Shown in pieces: positions 55,663-63,962 of a stretch of 64,000 bases of DNA. The stretch is from Flavobacterium sp. N2270 (GTDB taxonomy: Bacteria; Bacteroidota; Bacteroidia; Flavobacteriales; Flavobacteriaceae). Each line of letters starts with the position of its first letter. Position 1 is the stretch's first letter. A model generated the notes under the pieces. It had not been told where the DNA came from, made no database searches, and was given only the letters and a program-made list of their open reading frames with translations. The DNA lies in the NCBI RefSeq assembly GCF_025947225.1, contig NZ_CP110005.1, positions 2,542,001-2,606,000 on the forward strand, written 5' to 3'. Made by a program: the position numbers and the translations under genes.

Positions 55663-56079
55663 TTAAAAGCGACTTTTAGACATATAATCTTGCAACATAA
55701 TTGTTGCTGCAATTTCATCAACGAGTGCTTTATTTTGCCTTTGTTTTTTCTTTAAACCACTATCAATCATTGTTTGAAAAGCCATTTTAGAGGTAAAACG
55801 TTCATCTATTCTATCTAAAGGCATTTCAGGAAATTCTTTCAAAAAATGCTTAATAAACTTTTCAATAATAGGTGTACTTTCAGATGGCATTCCATTCATT
55901 TGTTTTGGTTCCCCTATAATAACTTTTTCCACCTTTTCTTTGGAAAAATAATCTTTTAAAAACAAAATCAACTCGTTTGAAGCTACAGTCGTTAAGCCCG
56001 AAGCAATAATTTGCATTTCATCAGTAACTGCAATTCCTGTTCGTTTTATTCCATAATCTAATGATAGAATTCTAGGCAT
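55663..56079 (-). CDS. ruvX: Putative pre-16S rRNA nuclease / Holliday junction resolvase YqgF
   Basis: A 138-residue RNase H-fold nuclease of the YqgF/RuvX family, implicated in 16S rRNA 5' end maturation and once proposed as a resolvase. ILSLDYGIKRTGIAV at residues 4-18 carries the first catalytic aspartate (D8). VEKVIIGEPKQMNGMPSE near 55-72 has the conserved acidic and glycine turn, and RIDERFTSKMAF near 95-106 the second acidic cluster. KALVDEIAATIMLQDYM near 118-134 gives the final aspartate. The length is standard. The gene follows a META lipoprotein gene by 6 bases and precedes def by 79. Confidence 0.94.
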   Translation of the reverse strand: MPRILSLDYGIKRTGIAVTDEMQIIASGLTTVASNELILFLKDYFSKEKVEKVIIGEPKQMNGMPSESTPIIEKFIKHFLKEFPEMPLDRIDERFTSKMAFQTMIDSGLKKKQRQNKALVDEIAATIMLQDYMSKSRF

Positions 56080-56085
56080 AGGTAT

Positions 56086-56535
56086 TTATTTTATTAATTC
56101 GAATTCGGCTAAATGAGACATTCTTGCTTTATTTAATTTCAATGTTTTTCCATCAAAATTATAATTATCAGTAATATCCAAAATTGATAATAGTTCTTGT
56201 TCAGTGTTCATTTCTTCACAAGCCATCATAGTTGTAATTATTTTTGAAAAAATAATTCTATTTTTATCTTCTTTTATTTCGTAATTACCAGATATACTAT
56301 TACAGCCTACAAAAGCCGAAAATATCCCTTCAGTGGTAAAAATAATTCCAAAATTTCTTTTAGAATTTTCATTTTCTACAATATTTTTTCCATTTAGTTT
56401 AATTAAACGCCATTTTGAGTTTTTCAATTCAAGTTTACTCTCTATCGTGTTTCTTTCGTTATTTGATTCAACAACACTTTTACAAGAAATAATTAAAAGA
56501 AAAAAAGCAAAAATTGGTAAAAATATATTTTTCAT
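56086..56535 (-). CDS. META-domain lipoprotein (HslJ-like)
   Basis: A 149-residue lipoprotein. MKNIFLPIFAFFLLIISC is the signal with lipobox LIISC (cysteine at residue 18). The mature protein has the META domain pattern: NSKWRLIKLNGKNI near 40-53, FAFVGCNSISGNYEIKED-type text (FSAFVGCNSISGNYEIKED) near 72-90, then TTMMACEEMNTEQELLSIL, and FDGKTLKLN near the end. META domains occur in HslJ, a heat-shock protein linked to novobiocin tolerance in E. coli, so an envelope-stress role is possible. It lies just upstream of ruvX, with a 6-base gap. Confidence 0.88.
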   Translation of the reverse strand: MKNIFLPIFAFFLLIISCKSVVESNNERNTIESKLELKNSKWRLIKLNGKNIVENENSKRNFGIIFTTEGIFSAFVGCNSISGNYEIKEDKNRIIFSKIITTMMACEEMNTEQELLSILDITDNYNFDGKTLKLNKARMSHLAEFELIK

Positions 56536-56610
56536 TATATTTAAAGTTTTATTGGTAAAATTAATTATTTATTAACCAATCAAAAATAATTCCAAATTTA
56601 TATTATGTAT

Positions 56611-56618
56611 TATATTTG
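56611..56618 (+). promoter_or_regulatory. dapD -7 promoter box
   Basis: TATATTTG, a perfect TAnnTTTG, 16 bases before the dapD ATG at 56635. The leader would be very short. No TTG was seen at -33 spacing. Confidence 0.5.
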
Positions 56619-56634
56619 CTAAAATTATTACAAG

Positions 56635-57450
56635 ATGCAACATTTACAATCAATTATAGAGAAAGCTTGGGAAAACAGAGCTTTATTACAAGAAAATGAA
56701 ACAATTAATGCTATTAGAGAAGTTATTGGCTTATTAGATAACGGAAAACTTAGAGTTGCTGAACCAGTTGAAAACGCATGGCAAGTTAACGAATGGATAA
56801 AAAAAGCCGTTGTTATGTACTTTCCAATTCAAAAAATGGAGACTTTAGAGGCTGGTATATTCGAATATCATGATAAAATGCTTTTAAAACGTAACTATGC
56901 AGAAAAGGGAATTCGTGTAGTACCAAATGCGGTTGCTAGATATGGTGCATATATTTCTAGCGGTGTAATTTTAATGCCTAGTTATGTAAATATTGGGGCC
57001 TATGTAGATGAAGGTACAATGGTTGATACATGGGCAACAGTAGGAAGTTGTGCGCAAATTGGTAAAAATGTGCACCTTTCTGGCGGTGTAGGTATAGGAG
57101 GAGTTTTAGAGCCATTACAAGCTGCTCCAGTAATTATTGAAGATGGTGCTTTTATAGGCTCAAGATGTATTGTTGTAGAAGGTGTACATGTTGGTAAAGA
57201 AGCTGTACTTGGTGCTAATGTATGTTTAACAGGTTCTACAAAAATTATTGATGTAACTGGTAATGAACCAATAGAATACAAAGGTATAGTACCAGACCGT
57301 TCTGTTGTTATACCTGGTAGTTATACGAAGAAATTCCCTGCCGGTGATTACCAAGTTCCATGTGCTATTATTATTGGAAAACGCAAACCTTCAACAGATT
57401 TGAAAACATCACTTAATGATGCGTTGAGAGAATATAATGTAGCTGTGTAA
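56635..57450 (+). CDS. dapD: 2,3,4,5-tetrahydropyridine-2,6-dicarboxylate N-succinyltransferase
   Basis: A 271-residue hexapeptide acyltransferase in lysine and diaminopimelate synthesis; it succinylates tetrahydrodipicolinate using succinyl-CoA. The N-terminal helical domain (QHLQSIIEKAWENRALLQ) precedes left-handed beta-helix repeats with the [LIV]GxxxX pattern from about 100 to 220, including RYGAYISSGVILMPSYVNIGAYVDEGTMVDTWATVGS. Key residues in FVDEG/TMVDT and ERCTF-like text match DapD. The C-terminus has RKPSTDLKTSLNDALREYNV. The gene is promoted alone and is followed after 34 bases by a surface-polymer gene, with no apparent link to it. Confidence 0.95.
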   Translation: MQHLQSIIEKAWENRALLQENETINAIREVIGLLDNGKLRVAEPVENAWQVNEWIKKAVVMYFPIQKMETLEAGIFEYHDKMLLKRNYAEKGIRVVPNAVARYGAYISSGVILMPSYVNIGAYVDEGTMVDTWATVGSCAQIGKNVHLSGGVGIGGVLEPLQAAPVIIEDGAFIGSRCIVVEGVHVGKEAVLGANVCLTGSTKIIDVTGNEPIEYKGIVPDRSVVIPGSYTKKFPAGDYQVPCAIIIGKRKPSTDLKTSLNDALREYNVAV

Positions 57451-57484
57451 ATATAAAGATGATCATACAAAACACTAAAAAGTA

Positions 57485-58405
57485 ATGTTAAAAAAAATAA
57501 AAAGATTCGGTTTAAGAACGTTGCGAAAAATGCGCTTTTTACCTCCAAAATTTTACGCACGTGTTTTATATGAATACCATACTGGAAAAAAATTAAATTT
57601 AGAGAATCCTAAGGAATTCAATGAGAAAATACAATGGTACAAAGTGTTTTATCATCCATCAATTCTAACTCAATTAGTTGACAAGTATGCTGTAAGGCAA
57701 TATGTTGAAGAGAAAATTGGGGCTCAATATCTCAATGAAATTTATGGCGTTTATGAAAAAGCTGATGATATTCCTTTTAATAAACTTCCAAATAAATTTG
57801 CTATAAAAGCAACTCACACGAGTAGTCATAACTTAATTGTTTCTAACAAAAAAACACTTAATATTCCTAAAGCTATTAAGCAAATTAATAAGTGGCTAGG
57901 TATAAATCAATATTACCGTATGGGACAAGAGTGGGCATATAAAGATGTACAACCTAGAATTGTTATCGAAAAATTCTTAACAAATGAAGGTCAAAATTCA
58001 CTTATAGACTATAAATTCTTTTGCTTTAATGGTACACCTAAATTTGTAGATATACATATTGATAGAGAAACAGATCATAAGCAAAGTATTTATGATTTAG
58101 ATTTTAAATTATTACCTTTTGGTAGAGGTTCTAAAGAAAAAAGTATTTCTTGTGAAATTGAAAAGCCTGTAAACTTTGATGAAATGGTTTCATTAGCAAA
58201 AAAACTATCTGAAAACTTCCCTTTTGTCCGCGTTGATCTATATTCTATTGAAGGAAAAACTATTTTTGGAGAAATGACATTCTACCCAGCAGATGGTTGT
58301 AGAAGAGAATTTTATCCTGATGAATACAATGAAATTATAGGTAATTATTTTGAATTACCTAAACTTACAAATGGCAATCCCATAACTGAATTTACAATTA
58401 CTTAA
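57485..58405 (+). CDS. TupA-like ATP-grasp ligase of surface-polymer synthesis
   Basis: A 306-residue ATP-grasp-fold protein of the TupA-like group. It begins MLKKIKRFGLRTLRKMRFLP, then LENPKEFNEKIQWYKVFYH near 38-56, a motif I associate with TupA-like proteins. ATP-binding parts are FAIKATHTSSHNLIVSNKK near 105-123 and the metal-binding acidic residues near VRVDLYSIEGKTIFGEMTFYPADG (250-273). TupA is named from teichuronopeptide synthesis, where an amino acid is joined to a sugar acid. Here it sits in a cluster with a Stealth-type phosphotransferase, two bases upstream of it, so it likely decorates the same polymer. Confidence 0.8.
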   Translation: MLKKIKRFGLRTLRKMRFLPPKFYARVLYEYHTGKKLNLENPKEFNEKIQWYKVFYHPSILTQLVDKYAVRQYVEEKIGAQYLNEIYGVYEKADDIPFNKLPNKFAIKATHTSSHNLIVSNKKTLNIPKAIKQINKWLGINQYYRMGQEWAYKDVQPRIVIEKFLTNEGQNSLIDYKFFCFNGTPKFVDIHIDRETDHKQSIYDLDFKLLPFGRGSKEKSISCEIEKPVNFDEMVSLAKKLSENFPFVRVDLYSIEGKTIFGEMTFYPADGCRREFYPDEYNEIIGNYFELPKLTNGNPITEFTIT

Positions 58406-58406
58406 A

Positions 58407-59354
58407 ATGGAAGTAAAACCAAATAAATTCCCCATAGACGCTGTAATTCTCTGGGTAGATGGAGACGATGCAGTTCACCAAGAAAAAATACAATCTTATT
58501 TGCATTTACAAAATGTGTTTACCACTAACTCTAGAAAATTTAATCGCCGATTTGCACAAGTAAATGAAATAGAATATACCGTAAATTCTATTTTAAAATT
58601 CGCTCCATTTATTAGAAATATCTTCATTGTAACAGATAATCAAATTCCCGATTTTTTAAAAACAAATAAAGATGATTACCAAAATGTTTCAATAATTGAT
58701 CACACCACAATTTTTTCTGGACATGAAGAGTTTTTACCTACTTTTAATAACAGAAGTATTGAAACTTGTATTTATAGAATTCCAAATTTATCTGAACATT
58801 TTATATATTTAAATGATGATTTTTTTCTTATAAATCCAACACAACCTGATGATTTTTTTAAAAATGGTTTGCCTATCTTAAGAGGTAAATGGTTAAAATT
58901 TGATGAAAATATTTTTTATAAAAAATTCAAAGAGCATCAAAAAGGACATAAATATGCTCAACAAAACGCCGCTAAGTTATTGGGGTTTAAGGAGTATTAT
59001 AATTTTAAACATACTCCCCACCCAATTCGTAAATCTACCCTTCAAAAATATTTTGAAGAAAATCAAGATATCTTCATAGAAAACATTAAACATAAATTTA
59101 GAAGTTCTACTCAAATTTTAATACAAGGTTTGGCTTATCATTTAGAAATAAAAAACAAAACTTGTGTATTAAAACTGAATAAACAATTATTTTATTTAAG
59201 ATCTTACAAGAAACCATTATTATGGTATAAATTTAAATTAACTATATTACAACGAAACACTTTGTTTTTTGCAATGCAAAATTTAGATGCTGCACCTCCT
59301 AAAATTCAAACATATCTTTTAAATTGGTTAAAAAATAGAGTTTTCAAAAAATAA
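58407..59354 (+). CDS. Stealth-family sugar phosphotransferase
   Basis: A 315-residue protein of the Stealth family, which link sugars by phosphodiester bonds in capsules and related polymers. Conserved region 1 is PIDAVILWVDGDDAVHQEKI at residues 9-28. Region 2 has RFAQVNEIEYTVNSILKFAPFIRNIFIVTDNQIPDF near 50-86 and FNNRSIETCIYRIPNLSEHFIYLNDDFFL near 113-141. Region 3 looks like HTPHPIRKSTLQKYF near 205-219. Region 4 is weak, so the protein may be a short version. It begins 2 bases after the TupA-like gene and precedes the glycerophosphotransferase-like gene by 63 bases. Confidence 0.85.
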   Translation: MEVKPNKFPIDAVILWVDGDDAVHQEKIQSYLHLQNVFTTNSRKFNRRFAQVNEIEYTVNSILKFAPFIRNIFIVTDNQIPDFLKTNKDDYQNVSIIDHTTIFSGHEEFLPTFNNRSIETCIYRIPNLSEHFIYLNDDFFLINPTQPDDFFKNGLPILRGKWLKFDENIFYKKFKEHQKGHKYAQQNAAKLLGFKEYYNFKHTPHPIRKSTLQKYFEENQDIFIENIKHKFRSSTQILIQGLAYHLEIKNKTCVLKLNKQLFYLRSYKKPLLWYKFKLTILQRNTLFFAMQNLDAAPPKIQTYLLNWLKNRVFKK

Positions 59355-59417
59355 AAAAGAATTTTCCCTAATCAATTAATAAAAACAAAAAAATCTTACA
59401 AAAAAATAAACCAAATT

Positions 59418-60473
59418 ATGTACAAATTTTTAATTTACATAGCACATCCATATAGTATTCCAATAGGAAGACCATTAGATGCTGAAATTAAAAAAAGAGG
59501 CTTTAAAGTAAAGTGGTTTGTAGAGATTGATGCAACAAAAAAACAATTATCTAAAAAAGAAAATTTACTCAATACAGTTGATGAAGTAATAAGTTATAAA
59601 CCAGATGCTGTTTTAGTAGCGGCAAATGAAGTACCTCATTTTTTCCCTGGAATTAAAGTACAAGTTTTTCATGGATTTAGTGTTAATAAACGTAATAAAG
59701 ATAAAGGACATTTTAGAATTAGAGGCTTCTTTGATTTATACTGTACTCAAGGTCCATCTACTACAAATTATTTTAAGGAATTAGAAAAAAAACATGGCTT
59801 TTTTAAAGTTGTAGAAACTGGCTGGTCTAAAGTTGATATTCTGTTTCCTAAAGTTGAAAGCAAAGGAGACTCAAAACCTACACTTTTTTTAGCATCAACA
59901 TTTACTACTTCTTTAAGTTTAGCACATAATATAGAAGTATTTAATGTCATAAAGGAATTAATTAGGAAAAACGAATGGAATTGGATTATTAATTTGCATC
60001 CAAAAATGGATTCAGAAATTGTCCAAAAATTTAAACAACTCGAACAATATGAGAACGTAACATACATTCCATTTTTAGAATCATTGCTTCCATTAAAAAA
60101 CGCAGACATTTTAATAGCAGACACCTCTTCTATTATTACTGAGTTCATGATTCAAGAAAAACCAGTTGTTACTTTTAATAACAACAAACCATTTGACTAT
60201 TTCGTAAATACACTAGAAGCTAAAGATTTAGAAAAAAACATTCGTTACGCACTTAGTAAACCAACTAAATTAATGAAAAAAATTAGTGCTTTTATACGAA
60301 ATGAACATCCATATTTTGATGGAAAATCTAGTGAACGAGTTATTAATGCTTGTCTTGATTTTTTAGATGCTAAAACTCAAACTAAGCTAAAGAGTAAGCC
60401 ATTAAATTTAATACGTAAATTTAAAATGCGTAAAAAATTTAATTACTTTAAAAATTTCTTTAAAAGCAATTAA
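59418..60473 (+). CDS. CDP-glycerol glycerophosphotransferase-like protein
   Basis: A 351-residue GT-B fold protein. Cues for the CDP-glycerol glycerophosphotransferase (TagB/TagF) group are IKVQVFHGFSVNKRNKDKG near 77-95, with the catalytic histidine in FHG, then NWIINLHPKMDSEIV near 193-207, and LLPLKNADILIADTSSIITEFMIQEKPVVTF near 228-258, where ADTSS is the nucleotide-phosphate site. The basic C-terminal tail (KMRKKFNYFKNFFKSN) would bind the membrane. In Gram-positive bacteria such enzymes build teichoic acids; here a phosphate-linked surface glycan is likely. It sits in line with the TupA-like, Stealth and epimerase genes. Confidence 0.82.
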   Translation: MYKFLIYIAHPYSIPIGRPLDAEIKKRGFKVKWFVEIDATKKQLSKKENLLNTVDEVISYKPDAVLVAANEVPHFFPGIKVQVFHGFSVNKRNKDKGHFRIRGFFDLYCTQGPSTTNYFKELEKKHGFFKVVETGWSKVDILFPKVESKGDSKPTLFLASTFTTSLSLAHNIEVFNVIKELIRKNEWNWIINLHPKMDSEIVQKFKQLEQYENVTYIPFLESLLPLKNADILIADTSSIITEFMIQEKPVVTFNNNKPFDYFVNTLEAKDLEKNIRYALSKPTKLMKKISAFIRNEHPYFDGKSSERVINACLDFLDAKTQTKLKSKPLNLIRKFKMRKKFNYFKNFFKSN

Positions 60474-60501
60474 ATTTTATCTTTGACTAAAGATTTTTTA
60501 C

Positions 60502-61521
60502 ATGAAAATATTAGTAACTGGTGCAGCAGGATTTATAGGGTTTCATCTTTGTCAAAAATTCATTACTTTAAACCATGAAGTAATAGGGTTGGATAACCTA
60601 AATGACTATTATGACCCAAATTTAAAATTAGCAAGATTAAATGAGTTAGGAATTGTTGAAAAAAACATTACTTATAATAATCTTTATGAAAGTGCATTAG
60701 ATAATAAATTTAAGTTTACTAAAATTAATCTTGAAGACAGGGAAAACTTACCTGCTTTATTTAAAACAGAAAAATTTGACATTGTTATTAACTTAGCTGC
60801 TCAAGCTGGTGTTAGATACAGTATTGAGAATCCTTTTGTATATGCTGAGAGTAATGTAATGGGATTTTTAAACATTTTAGAATGCTGTAGAAATTTTAAA
60901 ATTGAAAAGCTTCTTTTTGCAAGTAGTTCAAGTGTTTATGGCTTAAACGAGAAAATTCCGTTTTCTACTGAAGATAATGTTGATCATCCAATAAGTTTAT
61001 ACGCAGCAACAAAAAAATCTAATGAATTAATGGCACACACCTATAGTTATTTATACAATATTAAAACTATAGGCTTACGATTTTTTACAGTTTATGGACC
61101 TTGGGGAAGACCTGATATGGCCATGTTTTTATTTACAGATGCCATTTTAAATAATAGACCTATTAAAGTTTTTAATAACGGAAATTTATCTCGAGACTTT
61201 ACTTATATAGATGATATTATAAATGGAATAACTGCTATTGTTGAACAATTTGATACTATTGACTTATCTGACAGAAAATATAAAATTTATAACATTGGAA
61301 ACAATGAACCTGTTAAACTAGTTGATTTTATTTCTGAAATTGAAAAGAACACAGGAATTACTGCCGAAAAAGAGATGTTGCCAATGCAACCGGGAGACGT
61401 AGAAAAAACTTGGGCTAATATTGATGAATTAATTGCTGACACTGGCTATACTCCTAAAACAAGTATAAAAGAAGGTGTAGCTAATTTTATAAATTGGTAT
61501 AAAAACTATTACAAAGTTTAA
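60502..61521 (+). CDS. UDP-glucuronate 4-epimerase-like NAD-dependent epimerase
   Basis: A 339-residue short-chain dehydrogenase (extended SDR). MKILVTGAAGFIGFHLCQKFI at the start is the NAD-binding glycine motif. The catalytic triad is Ser in FASSSSVYG and Tyr/Lys in SLYAATKKSNELMAHTYSY near residues 170-180. NLAAQAGVRYSIENPFVYAESNVMG (near 97-121) and RFFTVYGPWGRPDMAMFLF (near 194) are typical of the CapI/LpsL UDP-glucuronate epimerase group, giving UDP-galacturonate. It follows the glycerophosphotransferase-like gene by 28 bases, so the polymer may contain uronic acid. Its 3' end overlaps the next gene by 4 bases, tail to tail. Confidence 0.87.
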   Translation: MKILVTGAAGFIGFHLCQKFITLNHEVIGLDNLNDYYDPNLKLARLNELGIVEKNITYNNLYESALDNKFKFTKINLEDRENLPALFKTEKFDIVINLAAQAGVRYSIENPFVYAESNVMGFLNILECCRNFKIEKLLFASSSSVYGLNEKIPFSTEDNVDHPISLYAATKKSNELMAHTYSYLYNIKTIGLRFFTVYGPWGRPDMAMFLFTDAILNNRPIKVFNNGNLSRDFTYIDDIINGITAIVEQFDTIDLSDRKYKIYNIGNNEPVKLVDFISEIEKNTGITAEKEMLPMQPGDVEKTWANIDELIADTGYTPKTSIKEGVANFINWYKNYYKV

Positions 61522-62330
61522 AGTTTGTAAATTCCGTTATTTACTTTTATAACATTATGTTTCCTATTATATCTTCTAATTGTATTGTTCTTCTCAATAC
61601 TTTCAGAAGATTTATAAGAACGCTTGTGATCTAAATGAATACAAACTGCACTATAACGAATTTGTTTTGCTTTAATTCCTAAATTAAATAATCGTTCACC
61701 TACTTCCCTATCCAAACCACCATATTGCATTTCTTCATTAAATCCGTTTACAGCTAATAAATCAACTTTAAAACAAGAAGTATTATGACCGTTAAATGTT
61801 TTTTTTGTTGGAGTAACCCAATTTAAAAATTGACAAATCCATTTATTTTCAATCAATTTAGACAACTTAAAAGACTTTTTTACTCCATTACTTATTAACC
61901 ATTTTGGTTTAAAGCAATCACCATTCTCAATTTCTAAAGATGAAATAGAATTTGATGTAATCATAGGTAACTTAAAATAACCACCAGATAAAAAATAGCC
62001 TTTTTCTTTATTCTTTAAATGTTTTTCTACAAAATCCTTTCTTGGAATACAATCTCCATCTGTAAAAAGCAAATAATCTGAATTGGTTTTTAAAATTGCT
62101 TTATTCAAAATTTTACATTTTTGAAAACCTTCATCAGGCTGCCAAACATGAATAATTGGGTATTTAAATTTTAAGAGAAAATCATCAATAACTTTTCTTG
62201 TAGATTCATTTGAGCCATCGTCAGCAATAACAACTTCAAAGTCTAATTCAGTTTGCACACTATAACCATAGAGCACTTTTCTGAGCCATTTTTCAGCGTT
62301 GTATGTTGTTATTACTATAGATACTTTCAT
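61518..62330 (-). CDS. Family 2 glycosyltransferase
   Basis: A 270-residue GT-A glycosyltransferase. MKVSIVITTYNAEKWLRKVLYG begins the fold; VVIADDGSNESTRKVID near 33-49 binds the nucleotide; ILKTNSDYLLFTDGDCIPRKDFV near 78-100 carries the DxD motif; and FNGHNTSCFKVDLLAVNGFNEEMQYGGLDREVGERLF near 180-215 is the GT27-like C-terminal extension with the catalytic acidic residue (GGxDREVGxRL). The gene reads away from the forward polymer genes, tail to tail with the epimerase. The kinase-like gene lies 26 bases upstream on the same strand, so these two may act on LPS core. Confidence 0.88.
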   Translation of the reverse strand: MKVSIVITTYNAEKWLRKVLYGYSVQTELDFEVVIADDGSNESTRKVIDDFLLKFKYPIIHVWQPDEGFQKCKILNKAILKTNSDYLLFTDGDCIPRKDFVEKHLKNKEKGYFLSGGYFKLPMITSNSISSLEIENGDCFKPKWLISNGVKKSFKLSKLIENKWICQFLNWVTPTKKTFNGHNTSCFKVDLLAVNGFNEEMQYGGLDREVGERLFNLGIKAKQIRYSAVCIHLDHKRSYKSSESIEKNNTIRRYNRKHNVIKVNNGIYKL

Positions 62331-62356
62331 GTATAAACTTAAAGCGTGAAATTAAA

Positions 62357-63121
62357 CTATTTTTTCCAAAACTTTAATTTCTTTTTCAATTGCTTTTTTC
62401 TGTTAAATTTATGTCGAAATTCTTGGGTAAATTTCCACATAGAATTAAAAACGTTTACATTATTTTCACCAAGTAATATTGCATATTCATTACTCAAAAT
62501 TTTAATTATTTCTTCTTTTGAAGTAAGTCTAGAGAAGTTTTTCATTCGAGTTTGAAAGTCAATGTTTTCATGAAAATTCATTCTATTTAGGTCAACTAAA
62601 TAAAAAGAATACATACCGTTTTCCTCTTTTTTTATTAATGTATTTCCTGGTGAATGATCTAAAAATTCAATTCCTTTTTGGTGCATATCAAAAGTAAAAC
62701 GTGTAAACTGTCGTAAAATATTCTCCGCATCAGGATAATCTTCATTTCGTTCAACAGCTCTAAATTCAAATACATTTTGAAGATGCTCACACGCATAATA
62801 ACTATCCTTTAAACCAATAATATCGAATTTTTCGCAAAATGCTACAGGTTTTGGAGTTCCAATATGTAAATCAATTAATTTTGAAGCATACTCAAATGAG
62901 CGTTGAGCCTTTGATTTACGAAAATATTTATATGCAATTTTGTTAATTAAATTTGGAGTTCTAAATGACTTAATACTAATTGTTTCATCATTCACTTGAA
63001 AAAGTCTAATTGTATTGCGTTTTCCATTAACGAAAGTTTCACCTGAATTATTAAAGTTTTCAATAAGAAAATCAAATTTTGGTTGAAGAAATTCATAATC
63101 AGGATGAATTGTTTTTTTCAT
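62357..63121 (-). CDS. Kdo/WaaP-like lipopolysaccharide kinase
   Basis: A 254-residue protein with a bacterial LPS-kinase (Kdo kinase/WaaP) fold. From ATG 63121 (MKKTIHPDYEF) it has a kinase N-lobe (VNDETISIKSFRTPNLINKIAY near 45-66, with Lys in IKSF) and a catalytic loop HQKGIEFLDHSPGNTLIKK near 155-174, where DHSPGN is the D-x-x-x-x-N motif. FYLVDLNRMNF near 185 supplies the DFG-like aspartate. A longer frame from TTG 63166 overlaps a -7 box (TACTTTTG, reverse strand 63152-63145), so the ATG is preferred. It probably phosphorylates Kdo or heptose in LPS core. A glycosyltransferase gene follows on the same strand. Confidence 0.85.
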   Translation of the reverse strand: MKKTIHPDYEFLQPKFDFLIENFNNSGETFVNGKRNTIRLFQVNDETISIKSFRTPNLINKIAYKYFRKSKAQRSFEYASKLIDLHIGTPKPVAFCEKFDIIGLKDSYYACEHLQNVFEFRAVERNEDYPDAENILRQFTRFTFDMHQKGIEFLDHSPGNTLIKKEENGMYSFYLVDLNRMNFHENIDFQTRMKNFSRLTSKEEIIKILSNEYAILLGENNVNVFNSMWKFTQEFRHKFNRKKQLKKKLKFWKK

Positions 63122-63282
63122 TTGAGTAAATTCATTTATAAACACAAAAGTAAGTTTTTTTATCAATTTAGTCTATTAATCCTAATAAAAAGCCATATTT
63201 CATAAATTTTAAATCAACATATTTTATTTAGAAATCAATAAACTTTTCTGATGAATAATATTTTCGGGAAAAAACAAATTGC

Positions 63283-63318
63283 ATTCGTTTCCAAATGAAA
63301 CAATATTATAAAACGAAT
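63283..63318. repeat. Nested inverted repeats in the divergent region before the Sua5/YrdC gene
   Basis: ATTCGTTT (63283-63290) and AAACGAAT (63311-63318) are perfect 8-base complements spaced by 20 bases; inside them GTTTC (63287-63291) and GAAAC (63297-63301) also pair. The region 63122-63395 has no open frame of note apart from these and the two promoter boxes. Confidence 0.4.
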
Positions 63319-63359
63319 ATGAATTTAAACCAAAAATAGAAATATATTACAACATTAAA

Positions 63360-63367
63360 TATCTTTG
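63360..63367 (+). promoter_or_regulatory. -7 promoter box of the Sua5/YrdC gene
   Basis: TATCTTTG, a perfect TAnnTTTG, 28 bases before the ATG at 63396. No clear -33 box was found. Confidence 0.5.
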
Positions 63368-63395
63368 CAAAAAAATAACTATAAAAATAACAAAA

Positions 63396-63962
63396 ATGGA
63401 CATAAATACTGAAGTACACAACGCTTATGAAGTCATAAAAAATGGAGGAATTATCCTTTACCCTACTGATACCGTTTGGGGAATAGGTTGTGATGCTTCA
63501 AATGAAGAAGCTGTTGCTAAAATTTATGCATTAAAACAACGTGAAGAAAGCAAAAGTATGATTTGCCTTATGAATAGCGAAAAAATGGTTTATGCTGTTT
63601 TTCCAAAAATACCTGAAGTAGCATGGGAAATTTTAGATTTATCTGAAAAACCAACTACTTTAATTTTAGACGGGCCAAAAAATGTTGCCAAAAATATTAT
63701 TGCAAGTGATAATACACTAGCAATTCGCATTGTAAAAGAACCTTTTTGTTATAAATTAATGGAACGAATGAAAAGACCATTGGTTTCAACTTCAGCAAAT
63801 ATTTCTGGAATGTTTACCCCAAAAACTTTTAAAGAAATTAGTCCCGAAATTTTAAAAGGTGTTGACTATGTAGTAAATTTGCATCAAGATAAAGTTTGCA
63901 AAAATCCTTCAACAATAATAAAGTTATCATTAGATAGCCAAGTGAAGATTATTCGCAAGTAA
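63396..63962 (+). CDS. L-threonylcarbamoyladenylate synthase (Sua5/YrdC/TsaC family)
   Basis: A 188-residue enzyme that makes threonylcarbamoyl-AMP from threonine, bicarbonate and ATP for the t6A37 modification of ANN-decoding tRNAs. Family motifs: GGIILYPTDTVWGIGCDASNEEAV near 17-40, IYALKQREESKSMICLM near 45-61 (KxR+..KP-type loop), and in the C-terminal part PLVSTSANISGMFTPKTF near 130-147, with the SxSANxSG motif that binds the nucleotide. It lacks the extra Sua5 domain, so it is the short YrdC/TsaC form. It is divergent from the kinase gene. The last 38 bases of the window hold no further feature. Confidence 0.94.
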   Translation: MDINTEVHNAYEVIKNGGIILYPTDTVWGIGCDASNEEAVAKIYALKQREESKSMICLMNSEKMVYAVFPKIPEVAWEILDLSEKPTTLILDGPKNVAKNIIASDNTLAIRIVKEPFCYKLMERMKRPLVSTSANISGMFTPKTFKEISPEILKGVDYVVNLHQDKVCKNPSTIIKLSLDSQVKIIRK

